NCBI GenBank assembly: GCA_945957385.1
Contig: CAMFKP010000014.1
Location: 1 to 64,000, forward strand
Length of the DNA stretch: 64,000 nucleotides
Reading direction: 5' to 3'
From: an uncultured Aeromonadaceae bacterium
GTDB lineage: Bacteria > Pseudomonadota > Gammaproteobacteria > Enterobacterales > Aeromonadaceae
Part shown: piece by piece, positions 7,968 through 16,808 of the stretch
Layout of the letters: each line of letters begins with the position of its first letter
Position numbering within the stretch: position 1 is the first letter of the stretch
Notes under the pieces: generated by a model
Told to the model about the DNA's origin: nothing
What the model saw: the letters and a program-made list of their open reading frames with translations, nothing else
The model's database searches: none
Made by a program: the position numbers and the translations under genes

Positions 7968-8061
7968 AGTACGAATACAACACTAACGTACTGATTTGTC
8001 TTTCAAATTCAGAATTAAATGTGTCAATCCCAAAATTCAGACTAATTGGTAACCAGCTGAG
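7968..8061 (-). promoter_or_regulatory. Leader of the CRISPR array
   Basis: An AT-rich 94-bp stretch between the cas6 stop and the first repeat. It contains part of a small inverted repeat (GGTAAC/GTTACC, 8048-8066) overlapping the cas6 stop, which may weakly terminate the cas transcript. It is the expected place for an array promoter, but no clear -35/-10 pair was assigned. The array may also be read from the cas operon. Confidence 0.55.
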
Positions 8062-8709
8062 TTACCGCTTCAAATATAGACTATCTGGGAAAAGGGTTGA
8101 AATGCTGGAGGATAATTCAGGAACTGATCCTCTATAGGAATTTGGGGATGCTAAACCGTAGCGGCTATATGTATTCGTGCTGTCTTCGCTATCACAGGAT
8201 TGCTTTTGAATATGCAGCACGTAGCTCTGTGCATTACTGGCGCTTTGTATCAAGGCACAATGAAAAGGCGCTATTTCCTGGTTTATCGCTGGGGCTTTGG
8301 GCACAAACAGCTCACCGCGCTCTGCTACTCGCCGTTTGCTTCTGAGCAGTCGCCGTCTACGTTCTCCGACAAACAGCTTGGCCAGATTTTGGTTACGGAT
8401 AAATCGCACCTCTGCGCAATCGTCTGGGACTTCTAGGACAGGACTCAACTCAAACAAACCGTCGCCTTGCATGGTCTGGAAATAGGTTCGCTCGCGAAAC
8501 TGGGTGAGGTGCGAACTGTGTTCGCTGACAAACGCAATCGTGCGGCCGATGGATTTGTTGCTCCAGCAGGGAAAGGCAACGCCAATCTGAGTAACTGCAT
8601 GATTCAACAGATAACCATGCAGCGTTGATATACAACGCCCGGCCAGCAATCCGCAATCCGCTTTAGCGGGAACATAATGGATTGCGAAGAAATACCGCTT
8701 GTCCGTCAT
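8062..8709 (-). CDS. cas6: Cas6f (Csy4), crRNA-processing endoribonuclease
   Basis: A 215-residue protein, slightly longer than the 187-residue Pseudomonas Csy4. His31 in STLHGYL, followed by QIGVAFP, aligns with the catalytic His29 of Csy4. The arginine-rich helix ERRRRLLRSKRRVAERG matches the one that grips the repeat hairpin. The C-terminal YGLASPN resembles the conserved YGL motif. It cuts the precursor RNA at the base of each repeat stem and stays on the 3' hairpin of the crRNA in Cascade. Its ATG overlaps the cas7 stop (TAATG), and the array lies directly downstream. Confidence 0.95.
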   Translation of the reverse strand: MTDKRYFFAIHYVPAKADCGLLAGRCISTLHGYLLNHAVTQIGVAFPCWSNKSIGRTIAFVSEHSSHLTQFRERTYFQTMQGDGLFELSPVLEVPDDCAEVRFIRNQNLAKLFVGERRRRLLRSKRRVAERGELFVPKAPAINQEIAPFHCALIQSASNAQSYVLHIQKQSCDSEDSTNTYSRYGLASPNSYRGSVPELSSSISTLFPDSLYLKR

Positions 8710-9746
8710 TAACCTTTTCCTTTTTGGAACAGACCACCTTTGGTCAGAACAGCCATCAGATAGTGAATCTCACCGGGGAGGGGCGATGAGGCTGGGGATG
8801 ATCTCATCAGCTCAAGAAATTCATCGGCTCTGCCGAGCAGATGGTAGAAGTCGAGTCCGGATACAGGGTGTCGCATGGAGGTCAGGTTTTTGCTATCGGC
8901 GCCATATTGATGGACACGCAATGGTTGATCCGCATCCTCAGCCCACCAATCATCAATTTGCTGCAGAGCCGCACCCACCTTTTGAGCATGCAGACAGGCC
9001 GCCAGTTGTCCGTCGAGGCACTCGACGGTGGCCAGTTTTTTACTGGGTTCATCATGATTGTCGGGGCGTTCAGTAAAGCGCTGACTGGGGAATATCTCCT
9101 GACAAAACCCGGTTTTCATGACTGCAGTGATATCGGCAAACCAGAACATGTCGCGACGGCTAAGCGCGATGGCCATTTCAGCGGCCAATTGATTCAGTTG
9201 TGCTTCCGCTAGTGCTGGCCATTCGCTGAACCAATCCAGATGCCGGACGTCATCAATGGCGAAGTGCGAACCTTGTGAGGTTTTCACTTCAATTCGGGTG
9301 CCCTGATTATGTCGGTTGCGCCATAGCCAAGTGCCCATTAGCAAGTTGCGGCTATAGCGCCGCGCCAACTCGATGTATCCCCCGTGTTCTTGATACAAGC
9401 CGGCCAACTGTTTGAGTGTTTTTACCACGCCAGGATCTGAGCAGAGATCTGGACTGAGCGAATTGGCCTCAATACGTAGCGAGAAGCGACAGTACAATTC
9501 GACGATATTTGGTGGGACATAACAAGCTTCGATGGTCTGCGGATTCCCGTACGCCAGCTCGTAGCGTTCAACATTTTTCGGCTGAAAGTTGGCATCAAAC
9601 CCTTCGGAATAGCCACTTTTCTGGCCAACCACACGGGCTGTTTCCACGCGAAGCGGCACGAAGTCGCTATCAGCCGTTTTGTAGAAGAAGACGGCCTTGC
9701 CAGGGGATAGAGAGCGGCTATAGCTCAGATGTTTGCATAGCTCCAT
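8709..9746 (-). CDS. cas7: Cas7f (Csy3), Cascade backbone subunit
   Basis: A 345-residue protein from ATG 9746. The N-terminus LSYSRSLSPGKAVFFYK is the family hallmark, so this start is preferred to the in-frame one at 9770. Six copies line the crRNA; each flips out every sixth base, and this is the reason that mismatches at positions 6n of the ffs guide are harmless. In I-F3 systems TniQ docks at the Cas7-Cas6 end of the complex. The gene overlaps the end of cas8/5 by about 29 bp and cas6 by 1 bp. Confidence 0.95.
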   Translation of the reverse strand: MELCKHLSYSRSLSPGKAVFFYKTADSDFVPLRVETARVVGQKSGYSEGFDANFQPKNVERYELAYGNPQTIEACYVPPNIVELYCRFSLRIEANSLSPDLCSDPGVVKTLKQLAGLYQEHGGYIELARRYSRNLLMGTWLWRNRHNQGTRIEVKTSQGSHFAIDDVRHLDWFSEWPALAEAQLNQLAAEMAIALSRRDMFWFADITAVMKTGFCQEIFPSQRFTERPDNHDEPSKKLATVECLDGQLAACLHAQKVGAALQQIDDWWAEDADQPLRVHQYGADSKNLTSMRHPVSGLDFYHLLGRADEFLELMRSSPASSPLPGEIHYLMAVLTKGGLFQKGKG

Positions 9747-11862
9747 GTCGTTGCTCCATGTTGCCCGCACCTGTCATCAGAATAGCCCTGTTTATCGCCG
9801 TCAGTTGCCAAACCCCATGATTAAAGAAGTGGTTATTACCGTACAATCGCATCTCAACCGGATTGACACAAAGAGCCAGCCCAAGCGCCGACTCGGCATA
9901 AACATGGCATTTTTCCACACTACCTGCTCGCACCCGGGGTTCATCGAGAAATACATAGCCTGTCGAGACCGGTCGCACTCGGCGGTCCATGCTCAGCGTA
10001 TCGATAAGATCGTCCAGATTGCTGATCCGCGATTGGTATGGATAGACCCAACAACCCGTTCTGGGTAGTCGAGACAAGGTGTTGAAGAGCTCATTCCTGT
10101 TCGTATAGAGGCTGCACCACGGTTTGCCCTCGTAGAGAGACGGTGGATGCAGGCAACCCCCTGCGAAACGAGATGGAAATGCGGCCTGCAACAGATCCTG
10201 CTCATTGGCAGATGGCAGCGGGTGCTCATCATCAACCTGCAGTGCTATCACCAGATCCATGCCCAAATCGCAGTATTTGCTGTCGATTAATCCGGGACGC
10301 CGGATAGCAGAAACTTCGCGGGCATGCATCGGTGATAAGGGTTCCTGTAACGACTTGCCCGATAGCAAATGGTAGTGGCTGAGATACCACGACACGCCGG
10401 TGAACCGGACCGGTCGTTTGAGCAAGGCCGTTAATCGACGTTCGTAGTCATGGCAAAACCCGGCAAGGGCAGAGAGCGAGGGTATGCCGCAAAGATAAGG
10501 ATTGGCCAGTGCCAACGCATCGTAGACACGCAAGCCAGACAGATGCAGATAACAGGATGTTGCCGCGTGCTGTGGCGACGGTCGGTTTTCATCATCGGCC
10601 AGCTTGTTGAGCAGCCAGCGCAGCTGGCTCTTGATCGGAATCAGTAACTCCGGGTGATAGGCGAAGCGACGAGTGGCGTGATGTGTCTGCAGTTCAAGAT
10701 GAAATACACCAGCCAACTCCGTCGCCAAATCTGGCAACTCAGCCACTGGGCTGGTCACTATCTTCCATTCCAATCGCTCGGGCGTAATCGGCAACTCTAT
10801 ATTCGGTAGCAGTTGGATCTCATCGCGCCACTCAATTACAGGTCCAATCCAGGCGACCAGCTGTCGGCGCAAATAACGCATTGCACTGAGCCGTGATTGT
10901 TTGCGTTGTCGGCGAGTCAGCCCGGCCGGTGTGATCAGATGCTCGAGCGCCTGGGGGAAGATCCTGTCGTACAGCATGCCCCGATCAAACAGGCTGCGTC
11001 CTTCATTGAGGCGCTGTGTCCGAGATTGCGAGAAGTGTCGGCGTTTTGGGATGCTGATAGGTGGCGGATAATTCAGCACGGAAATCTTGCCGCCGACCGC
11101 ACCTACAAGGTTCCCGACGCTGGAAGGGTGATCATGGCTGATGGTGAGGTGCGAGCAGCGCTTTTCATAGATCATGTGCTGCAAGTGGGCCATCAAGGCA
11201 TGGCTGACGACGGGAGTGATCGCGCAATAATCGCCCTGGTACCAGAAACGCACCTGCTTGGAGTAGACGCTGACCTCTGAGGGAATCGCGGTCGCTGCGA
11301 GGTGATGCGCCAGTTGTGCCTGGAGTGCGGCAATAGCCGTATTGGCTACGCCGAGTTGTCTGAACGCCCCAGTCCAGGCGGGTACATCGGCAACCAGTTG
11401 CAGGGCCAGATTGCTGGATAGGCCCTGGTAGAGAAACGAGGAGCAGAACAGCTTGGCATAGTTAATATCGGCACTGTTGTTGGCCCATCCCAATCTGTTT
11501 TGCAATCCGGCACTGGTTACTACTCCCGGGATCAGGGGCGGGGCGTCAATCACTAACCGCTGGCCGCTCACCCGGGTATCGGGATATTTCAAATTGTGCG
11601 AATGCAGCCAGGCTACCGGATGGACACAATGCTCGAGATGCTTGTCATCGTTGACCAGGCGCTGGGCTTGCGACTCATCACACAGATCAACCGCCTGGTC
11701 GCGTTTGAGCGTCAAATTGACCAACACGACCAGCGCTCGATATTCCTCGCCTTCGAGCTCGATATCGGGCGTGTACGGCGCAAAGGCTCGGCGTAGAGCC
11801 TTATCTTGCTCTGCCTGATCGTGAAGGTTCATCAGTTCATGAAGAGGCATTGTTGTCACCAT
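9718..11862 (-). CDS. cas8/5: Cas8/Cas5 fusion, large subunit of I-F3 Cascade
   Basis: A 714-residue protein located between tniQ and cas7, where transposon-borne I-F systems carry a natural Cas8-Cas5 fusion; canonical I-F systems have separate csy1 and csy2. The first half should be Cas8 (PAM recognition and DNA opening), the second half Cas5 (holding the crRNA 5' handle). A Cas5-like end (VMRLYGNNHFFNHGVW region) is visible near the C-terminus. The start ATG overlaps the tniQ stop in ATGGTGA; a second ATG lies four codons later. No nuclease is present, which fits targeting without cutting. The assignment rests on length and context more than on motifs. Confidence 0.92.
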   Translation of the reverse strand: MVTTMPLHELMNLHDQAEQDKALRRAFAPYTPDIELEGEEYRALVVLVNLTLKRDQAVDLCDESQAQRLVNDDKHLEHCVHPVAWLHSHNLKYPDTRVSGQRLVIDAPPLIPGVVTSAGLQNRLGWANNSADINYAKLFCSSFLYQGLSSNLALQLVADVPAWTGAFRQLGVANTAIAALQAQLAHHLAATAIPSEVSVYSKQVRFWYQGDYCAITPVVSHALMAHLQHMIYEKRCSHLTISHDHPSSVGNLVGAVGGKISVLNYPPPISIPKRRHFSQSRTQRLNEGRSLFDRGMLYDRIFPQALEHLITPAGLTRRQRKQSRLSAMRYLRRQLVAWIGPVIEWRDEIQLLPNIELPITPERLEWKIVTSPVAELPDLATELAGVFHLELQTHHATRRFAYHPELLIPIKSQLRWLLNKLADDENRPSPQHAATSCYLHLSGLRVYDALALANPYLCGIPSLSALAGFCHDYERRLTALLKRPVRFTGVSWYLSHYHLLSGKSLQEPLSPMHAREVSAIRRPGLIDSKYCDLGMDLVIALQVDDEHPLPSANEQDLLQAAFPSRFAGGCLHPPSLYEGKPWCSLYTNRNELFNTLSRLPRTGCWVYPYQSRISNLDDLIDTLSMDRRVRPVSTGYVFLDEPRVRAGSVEKCHVYAESALGLALCVNPVEMRLYGNNHFFNHGVWQLTAINRAILMTGAGNMEQRHGAMQTSEL

Positions 11863-13085
11863 GCAGGCAGGTAGGGGTGATAGGCGTCATTGAATGTCGA
11901 GCGATGAGCTTGTCGACACTCAATGACGTGCCGCAAATGAAATAGCGGCTCATGCGGCTTGAGCCCACCGTGGATCCTTCTGTGGGCCGGGGTCAAGTAC
12001 CCGTCCTGCAGAAGTCGAAAAACCTGTTCAACGGACGTGCCAAGCAGGGCAGCAGCCTCGATGGCAGATAATTGAATGTCGGCCAGATTAGCGACCCTCG
12101 TTTTGGGATTAGCACAGACCAGCTCGGTCAGATAATCGAGCAGCCCGCGCAAGATGAAATTGCGATGGCTATCGCGCGTCGGTAACTGGCGGCAGTCCGT
12201 CAGGACAGAGCCAAACACCTCACGAAACGCCGTGTGATTGAGTAACCGGGTCTGAGTCTGCAGTGCCTTTTGCGCCATCTGCTGCAACTCGTGATGGAAA
12301 TTGGCGGGCCAGGCCGAGAAATAGTCAATCGCCATGGTTAGGGTACCGAATTCCGGTTGCCCGGCGTCGGCCCTCTTATTCCGCAACCAATACCAGTACA
12401 GGGCTCCAAACATCAGGCTGGGATGCTCACTGGAGAGCAATGGGTTGGTTGATTCAAATCGGGCACCGCAGATGAGGGTGCTAAGTTGCTGTGCCTCAGC
12501 GCTTGCGGGCTGGGTAATCGCTGTTCGCAGGTCAAACCCGCAGCGGCAATGGGTGAACGACTCGCTGTGCTGGTAATCCAGCGCCTCGCCACAGCTGGGG
12601 CAGAGATGGAGTAACTGGCTGCCGTGCTGATGGCAGGCCAGATAGGGGCTGTAGTGCCAGTGCTGACGAATATAGGCCGACTCGCGCAAACAGGCGGGGC
12701 AAACCGGGATCGGGCCGGTTCGGATAAAGCCCAGCGGAGTATCAACACCGGCACGATGGACGCAAGCATGCCCAGAGCCGAAATGCAGTCCGGAGTGCAT
12801 CAAGCTCAGTTGTAACAGGCAGGCCGGATCCAGATCGGTCAACTGCGCAAACAGTTGCAGGGCTCTAACTCTCAACCCGCTAGAGCGTTGGGCATGAAAC
12901 ACATTGACGCGCGCAAGCTCCAGCGGGAAAGCGCCACTGGCCTCATGATCCTGCACCAACAGGCTGTCACGGATGGCCCCACTCAGCAGCGTATAACGCT
13001 CAAAGCCATTCTCCTGGCTCAGCCTGAGCAGATAGCTCTCCAGTGATTCATCAGGGTAAGGCTCAGGGCGAATAAGAAGGCGCAT
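11856..13085 (-). CDS. tniQ: TniQ, adaptor between Cascade and the transposase
   Basis: A 409-residue TniQ-family protein starting MRLLIRPEPYPDESLESYLLRLSQ. It has a zinc-binding region with CPACL, HYSPYLACHQHG, CPSCG and CRCG between about residues 130 and 190, then a helical part. The start is ATG 13085, preceded by GGAGG; the longer frame to 13106 would begin inside the operator at 13099-13113 and is rejected. A TniQ dimer binds Cascade and recruits TnsC and TnsB to the DNA next to the target. It is first in the operon with cas8/5, cas7 and cas6, and is probably controlled by the Xre protein encoded near tnsC. Confidence 0.95.
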   Translation of the reverse strand: MRLLIRPEPYPDESLESYLLRLSQENGFERYTLLSGAIRDSLLVQDHEASGAFPLELARVNVFHAQRSSGLRVRALQLFAQLTDLDPACLLQLSLMHSGLHFGSGHACVHRAGVDTPLGFIRTGPIPVCPACLRESAYIRQHWHYSPYLACHQHGSQLLHLCPSCGEALDYQHSESFTHCRCGFDLRTAITQPASAEAQQLSTLICGARFESTNPLLSSEHPSLMFGALYWYWLRNKRADAGQPEFGTLTMAIDYFSAWPANFHHELQQMAQKALQTQTRLLNHTAFREVFGSVLTDCRQLPTRDSHRNFILRGLLDYLTELVCANPKTRVANLADIQLSAIEAAALLGTSVEQVFRLLQDGYLTPAHRRIHGGLKPHEPLFHLRHVIECRQAHRSTFNDAYHPYLPAW

Positions 13086-13098
13086 TGAGCCTCCAAAA

Positions 13099-13113
13099 CT
13101 AAACATTGCTTAG
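13099..13113 (-). promoter_or_regulatory. Predicted Xre operator in front of tniQ
   Basis: On the minus strand this reads CTAAGCAATGTTTAG, 13 of 15 bases identical to CTAAGCAATACTTAG at 26281-26295 before xre. It lies 13 bp upstream of the tniQ start codon, just before the ribosome site, where a bound repressor would block the tniQ-cas promoter or early transcript. Confidence 0.75.
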
Positions 13114-13231
13114 TTTTAAGTTGTAGCAGCTCCGCGAGGAATTGCCATCGCCGAGTGTCAAACTGCGATAAATGCTGCAGAGTTGCCATCGTTGGCGAGA
13201 AAATTGGCCAACAAATGGTCGAATATGTGCG

Positions 13232-13299
13232 GCATCATTCATGATGATGCAAAAAATAACTTTACTTCATCCTCGCTTGGCACCATGATTTTGCATCAT
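13232..13299 (+). promoter_or_regulatory. Cluster of GCATCAT inverted repeats before the restriction operon
   Basis: A 19-bp palindrome GCATCAT-N5-ATGATGC at 13232-13250 is followed by an 11-bp arm pair ATGATGCAAAA (13244-13254) and TTTTGCATCAT (13289-13299). The cluster ends 22 bp before the first gene of the restriction operon. Repeated inverted half-sites of this kind suggest an operator. A C-protein-like regulator is not encoded next to it, so the binding protein is unknown. Confidence 0.45.
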
Positions 13300-13321
13300 G
13301 TCAGATGATGAAGGATTTTCG

Positions 13322-13942
13322 ATGCAGCTCACCTCCCTTGCCAGCTTCTGCGAGATCCTGCCGGGTTATCCCTTTCGCGGCAAAGTGCCGGAAGCCGAGG
13401 GGTCGGATATCCGGGTGGTGCAGATCAAGGATGTCAGCGTCGAGCTCGGCATCCGCTGGGACGGTTGCCAGACGACCACCCTGACCGGCAAGAAAGATCC
13501 CGGCTGGTTGCGCCCCGGTGACGTGCTGTTTGTCGCCAAGGGCAACCGCAATTTCGCCGTTAGCGTGGATCACAGCATCGAGCAGGCGGTCATTCAGGCG
13601 GTGGCAGCACCTGTGTTTTATCTGCTGCGCTGCCACGCTCAACTGCTGCCGGAGTATCTGGCCTGGTGGCTCAATCAAGAGCCCAGCCAGCGCTACTTTG
13701 AGCAGAATGCCGAAGGCTCGCAGGTCAAAAGCATCCGCCGCAGTGTGCTGGCCCAGACGCCGCTGGCCTTGCCAGCACTCCACCAACAGGCGGCGCTGGC
13801 CGCCTTGCAACAGAACCTGCGCCAGCAACAGCAGACGCTGCAACAACTGATCAGCAATGGCGTGCAACTGCAACGCCGCATCGCCAACGATTTTCTGGCT
13901 GCCGCCACCGGCGACGGCCAACTAGGAGGAACGACACCATGA
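13322..13942 (+). CDS. Half-size type I specificity subunit (single-TRD HsdS-like)
   Basis: A 206-residue protein from ATG 13322 (a start at 13298 is also in frame but has no better ribosome site). It holds one target recognition domain, with VQIKDV and GDVLFVAKGNRNF typical of HsdS domains, then a C-terminal coiled coil rich in Gln (LRQQQQTLQQL). A normal HsdS has two TRDs and about 400 residues. Half-size subunits can work as dimers and then recognise palindromic split sites. It overlaps hsdM by ATGA. Since a full-length HsdS follows hsdM, the two may compete for the methylase, or this one may act on its own. Confidence 0.82.
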   Translation: MQLTSLASFCEILPGYPFRGKVPEAEGSDIRVVQIKDVSVELGIRWDGCQTTTLTGKKDPGWLRPGDVLFVAKGNRNFAVSVDHSIEQAVIQAVAAPVFYLLRCHAQLLPEYLAWWLNQEPSQRYFEQNAEGSQVKSIRRSVLAQTPLALPALHQQAALAALQQNLRQQQQTLQQLISNGVQLQRRIANDFLAAATGDGQLGGTTP

Positions 13943-15483
13943 CCGAACAAATCAATCAGGATGAGATCAACAAAGCCCTGTGGGCGGCTTGCGATACCTT
14001 TCGCGGCACCGTCAGCGCCGATACCTACAAGGACTTCATCCTGACGATGCTGTTCCTCAAATACATCTCCGATGTCTGGCAGGATCACTACGACAACTAC
14101 CAGGCCCAATACGGTGACGAGCCCGAACTCATCGACGAGATGATGAAGAACGAGCGCTTCGTGCTGCCCAAAGAATCCAGCTTCTATCACCTGTATGAAC
14201 ACCGCCACGAGCCGGGCAATGGCACCCGCATCGATATGGCGCTGCATGCGCTCGAAGAGGCCAATGGCACCAAGCTCAAGGATGCGGGTAAGAGCGTGTT
14301 TCAGGACATCTCGTTCAATACCGACAAGCTCGGTGAAGAGAAGCAGAAGAACACCATTTTGCGCCATCTGCTCGAAGACTTTGCCAAGGAGGCGCTCAAC
14401 CTCAAGCCTTCGCGGGTCGGCTCGCTGGATGTGATCGGTGGCGGTTACGAATACCTGATCAAGAACTTCGCCGCCAGCGGTGGCCAGAAGGCCGGTGAGT
14501 TCTATACCCCGCCGGAAGTCTCGGATCTGATTGCCGAGCTGCTCGAACCCCAGCCGGGTGACACCATCTGCGATCCGGCCTGTGGCTCCGGCTCCCTGCT
14601 GATGAAGTGCGGACGCAAAATCGTCGCCAACCACGGCAGCCGCCAATATGCGCTCTACGGCCAGGAGGCCATCGGCTCCACCTGGTCACTGGCCAAGATG
14701 AACATGTTTCTGCACGGTGAGGATAATCACAAGATCGAGTGGGGCGACACCATCCGTAACCCCAAGCTGCTGGATAAGAACGGCGATCTGATGCTATTTG
14801 ATGTGGTTACCGCCAACCCGCCGTTTTCGCTCGACAAGTGGGGCCATGAAGAGGCGGAGCACGACAAGTTCAGCCGCTTCCGCCGTGGCATTCCGCCCAA
14901 GACCAAGGGCGACTACGCCTTTATCCTGCATATGATTGAGACGCTCAAACCCCATAGCGGGCGTATGGGCGTGGTGGTGCCCCACGGCGTACTGTTCCGC
15001 GGCTCTAGCGAAGGGCTCATTCGCCAAAAGCTGATTGAAGAGAACCTGCTGGATGCGGTCATCGGCCTGCCGGAGAAGCTGTTCTATGGCACCGGCATCC
15101 CGGCGGCGATCCTGATCTTCAAAAAACACAAGGTCGACGATAACGTCCTGTTTATCGACGCCAGCCGCGAGTGCAAGGCGGGCAAGAACCAGAACCAGCT
15201 CTCCGACGAGAATATCGCCAAGATTGTCGCCACCTACCGTAATGGCGATAACGTCGATAAATACGCCTATCTCGCCTCGCTGCAGGAGATCCGCGATAAC
15301 GACTACAACCTGAATATCCCGCGCTATGTCGATACCTTCGAGGAAGAGGAAGAGATCGATCTGCTGGCGGTACGCGCCGAGCGTGAACAACTCAAAGCCC
15401 GACTGACCGAGCTGGAAACCGAAATGGCCAAATATCTGGAGGAGCTGGGGTACTCGGCGTGCGCCGGAGGCGCTGATGAGTGA
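13939..15483 (+). CDS. hsdM: HsdM, type I DNA adenine methyltransferase
   Basis: A 514-residue N6-adenine methylase. The S-adenosylmethionine loop is DPACGSGSLLMK at 212-223, and the catalytic NPPF is at 293-296. The N-terminal helical domain and a Glu-rich C-terminus (FEEEEEIDLL) are complete. It forms M2S complexes with the specificity subunit and adds HsdR to restrict unmodified DNA. It overlaps the half-S gene by ATGA, and its last codons overlap a short open frame leading into hsdS. Confidence 0.96.
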   Translation: MTEQINQDEINKALWAACDTFRGTVSADTYKDFILTMLFLKYISDVWQDHYDNYQAQYGDEPELIDEMMKNERFVLPKESSFYHLYEHRHEPGNGTRIDMALHALEEANGTKLKDAGKSVFQDISFNTDKLGEEKQKNTILRHLLEDFAKEALNLKPSRVGSLDVIGGGYEYLIKNFAASGGQKAGEFYTPPEVSDLIAELLEPQPGDTICDPACGSGSLLMKCGRKIVANHGSRQYALYGQEAIGSTWSLAKMNMFLHGEDNHKIEWGDTIRNPKLLDKNGDLMLFDVVTANPPFSLDKWGHEEAEHDKFSRFRRGIPPKTKGDYAFILHMIETLKPHSGRMGVVVPHGVLFRGSSEGLIRQKLIEENLLDAVIGLPEKLFYGTGIPAAILIFKKHKVDDNVLFIDASRECKAGKNQNQLSDENIAKIVATYRNGDNVDKYAYLASLQEIRDNDYNLNIPRYVDTFEEEEEIDLLAVRAEREQLKARLTELETEMAKYLEELGYSACAGGADE

Positions 15484-15610
15484 TTTAACATCACTCGGCA
15501 AGCCGAGTACGCGAGGCCGTGGATGGCCGAAGTGGAACCAGGCCCCAGGGATGGGTGATCACGCAGGGGTTAGTCATATTCAGGTTTCAGGAGGTGGTTA
15601 TGGTGCCTAA
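15476..15610 (+). CDS. Short open frame bridging hsdM and hsdS, possible former hsdS start
   Basis: Forty-four codons from ATG 15476, 9 bp after GGAGG, overlapping the end of hsdM by 8 bp and the start of hsdS by 11 bp in another frame. The product (with GRGWPKWNQAPG) is not recognised. Tight overlaps on both sides fit a leader that couples translation of the two genes. It may also be the original N-terminus of hsdS left behind after the TRD was exchanged. Confidence 0.3.
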   Translation: MSDLTSLGKPSTRGRGWPKWNQAPGMGDHAGVSHIQVSGGGYGA

Positions 15611-16808
15611 GGGGTGGAAGCTAAGCACTATTGATAAAATATCTAACGTTTCCTCTGGTGGTACACCCAGCAGAAAAAATGACTCCTATTGGAATGGACA
15701 TATTCCATGGGTAACTACTGCAGAGGTCCAATTTAAGGTTATTGAAGATACAGCTGAAAAGATCACGGAAGAAGGTCTTGCAAGCTCGTCAGCTAAACTA
15801 TTTCCAATTGATACCATTCTCATGGCTATGTATGGGCAAGGTAAAACAAGAGGACAGGTAGCCAAACTAGGTATTGAGGCTTCAACAAATCAGGCATGTG
15901 CAGCAATAATTTTAAAGCCAGGTTACGACGTAGATTATTACTACCAGTTTCTCATCAGTCAGTATGAGAATATTCGGGAAATGGCAAACAGCGGTGGCCA
16001 AGAAAATCTCAGTGGTGGGATCGTAAAGTCTATCCAAGTTCCAGTTCCACCACTCCCCGAACAAAAGAAAATCGCCCAAATCCTCTCCACTTGGGATCAG
16101 GCCATCAGCACCACAGAGCAGCTGTTGGCCAATAGCCAGCAACAGAAAAAGGCGCTGATGCAGCAACTGCTGACCGGCAAAAAGCGCCTGCTGGATAAAA
16201 GCGGTGTGAGGTTTAGTGGGGAATGGAAAATATTTAAGTTTGGCAGTCTTTTCAGTGAACGAGTAGAGATTGGACGGGATGATCTGCCATTACTGTCCAT
16301 TACTGCGGATGATGGCGTGGTTTATCAAGAAGATACTGGACGAAAAAATACATCGAATGAAGATAAGTCTAAATACCGACGTATTTGTGTTAACGACATA
16401 GGCTACAACACTATGCGAATGTGGCAGGGACGCTCAAGTCTATCCAATAGAGAAGGAATTGTAAGTCCTGCATACACCATTGTGACGCCGAATAGCAAGG
16501 TTGAACCATTGTTTGCTGCATATCTATTCAAATTTCCCGAGTTGGTACATGTTTTCTACCGGCACTCACAAGGTCTTGTTTCAGACACATGGAATTTAAA
16601 ATTTAGTCATTTTAAAAAAATTAGCTGGATAATTCCGATCGTAGAAGAACAACAGAAAATCGCCTCTGTGCTCTCAGCCGCCGATCAGGAGATTGAAACT
16701 CTGCAGCGCAAGCTCGACTGTTTAAAGCAGGAGAAAAAAGCCCTGATGCAGCAGTTGTTGACGGGCAAACGTAGGGTTAACATCGAACAAAAGGAATTGC
16801 ATAACTAA
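15600..16808 (+). CDS. hsdS: HsdS, type I specificity subunit with two TRDs
   Basis: A 402-residue protein from ATG 15600 behind AGGAGG. It has the two-fold HsdS design: TRD1 (about 1-140), a conserved helix with LPEQKKIAQILSTWDQAI and KKALMQQLLTGK, TRD2 (about 205-350), and a second helix with QQKIASVLSAADQEI and KKALMQQLLTGK. The TRDs are clearly more AT-rich than the helices, the usual sign of exchange of TRDs between strains. It sets the DNA sequence recognised by HsdM and HsdR. It ends one base into the next gene. Confidence 0.95.
   Translation: MVPKGWKLSTIDKISNVSSGGTPSRKNDSYWNGHIPWVTTAEVQFKVIEDTAEKITEEGLASSSAKLFPIDTILMAMYGQGKTRGQVAKLGIEASTNQACAAIILKPGYDVDYYYQFLISQYENIREMANSGGQENLSGGIVKSIQVPVPPLPEQKKIAQILSTWDQAISTTEQLLANSQQQKKALMQQLLTGKKRLLDKSGVRFSGEWKIFKFGSLFSERVEIGRDDLPLLSITADDGVVYQEDTGRKNTSNEDKSKYRRICVNDIGYNTMRMWQGRSSLSNREGIVSPAYTIVTPNSKVEPLFAAYLFKFPELVHVFYRHSQGLVSDTWNLKFSHFKKISWIIPIVEEQQKIASVLSAADQEIETLQRKLDCLKQEKKALMQQLLTGKRRVNIEQKELHN

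Noticed and set aside
7820-13085. The cas genes as an ordinary type I-F defence system.
   Set aside because: cas1, cas2/3 and separate csy1/csy2 are missing, tniQ is in the operon, and tnsABC lie on the same element.
13086-13106. An upstream start for tniQ at 13106.
   Set aside because: It would lie inside the predicted Xre operator and before the GGAGG ribosome site that serves ATG 13085.
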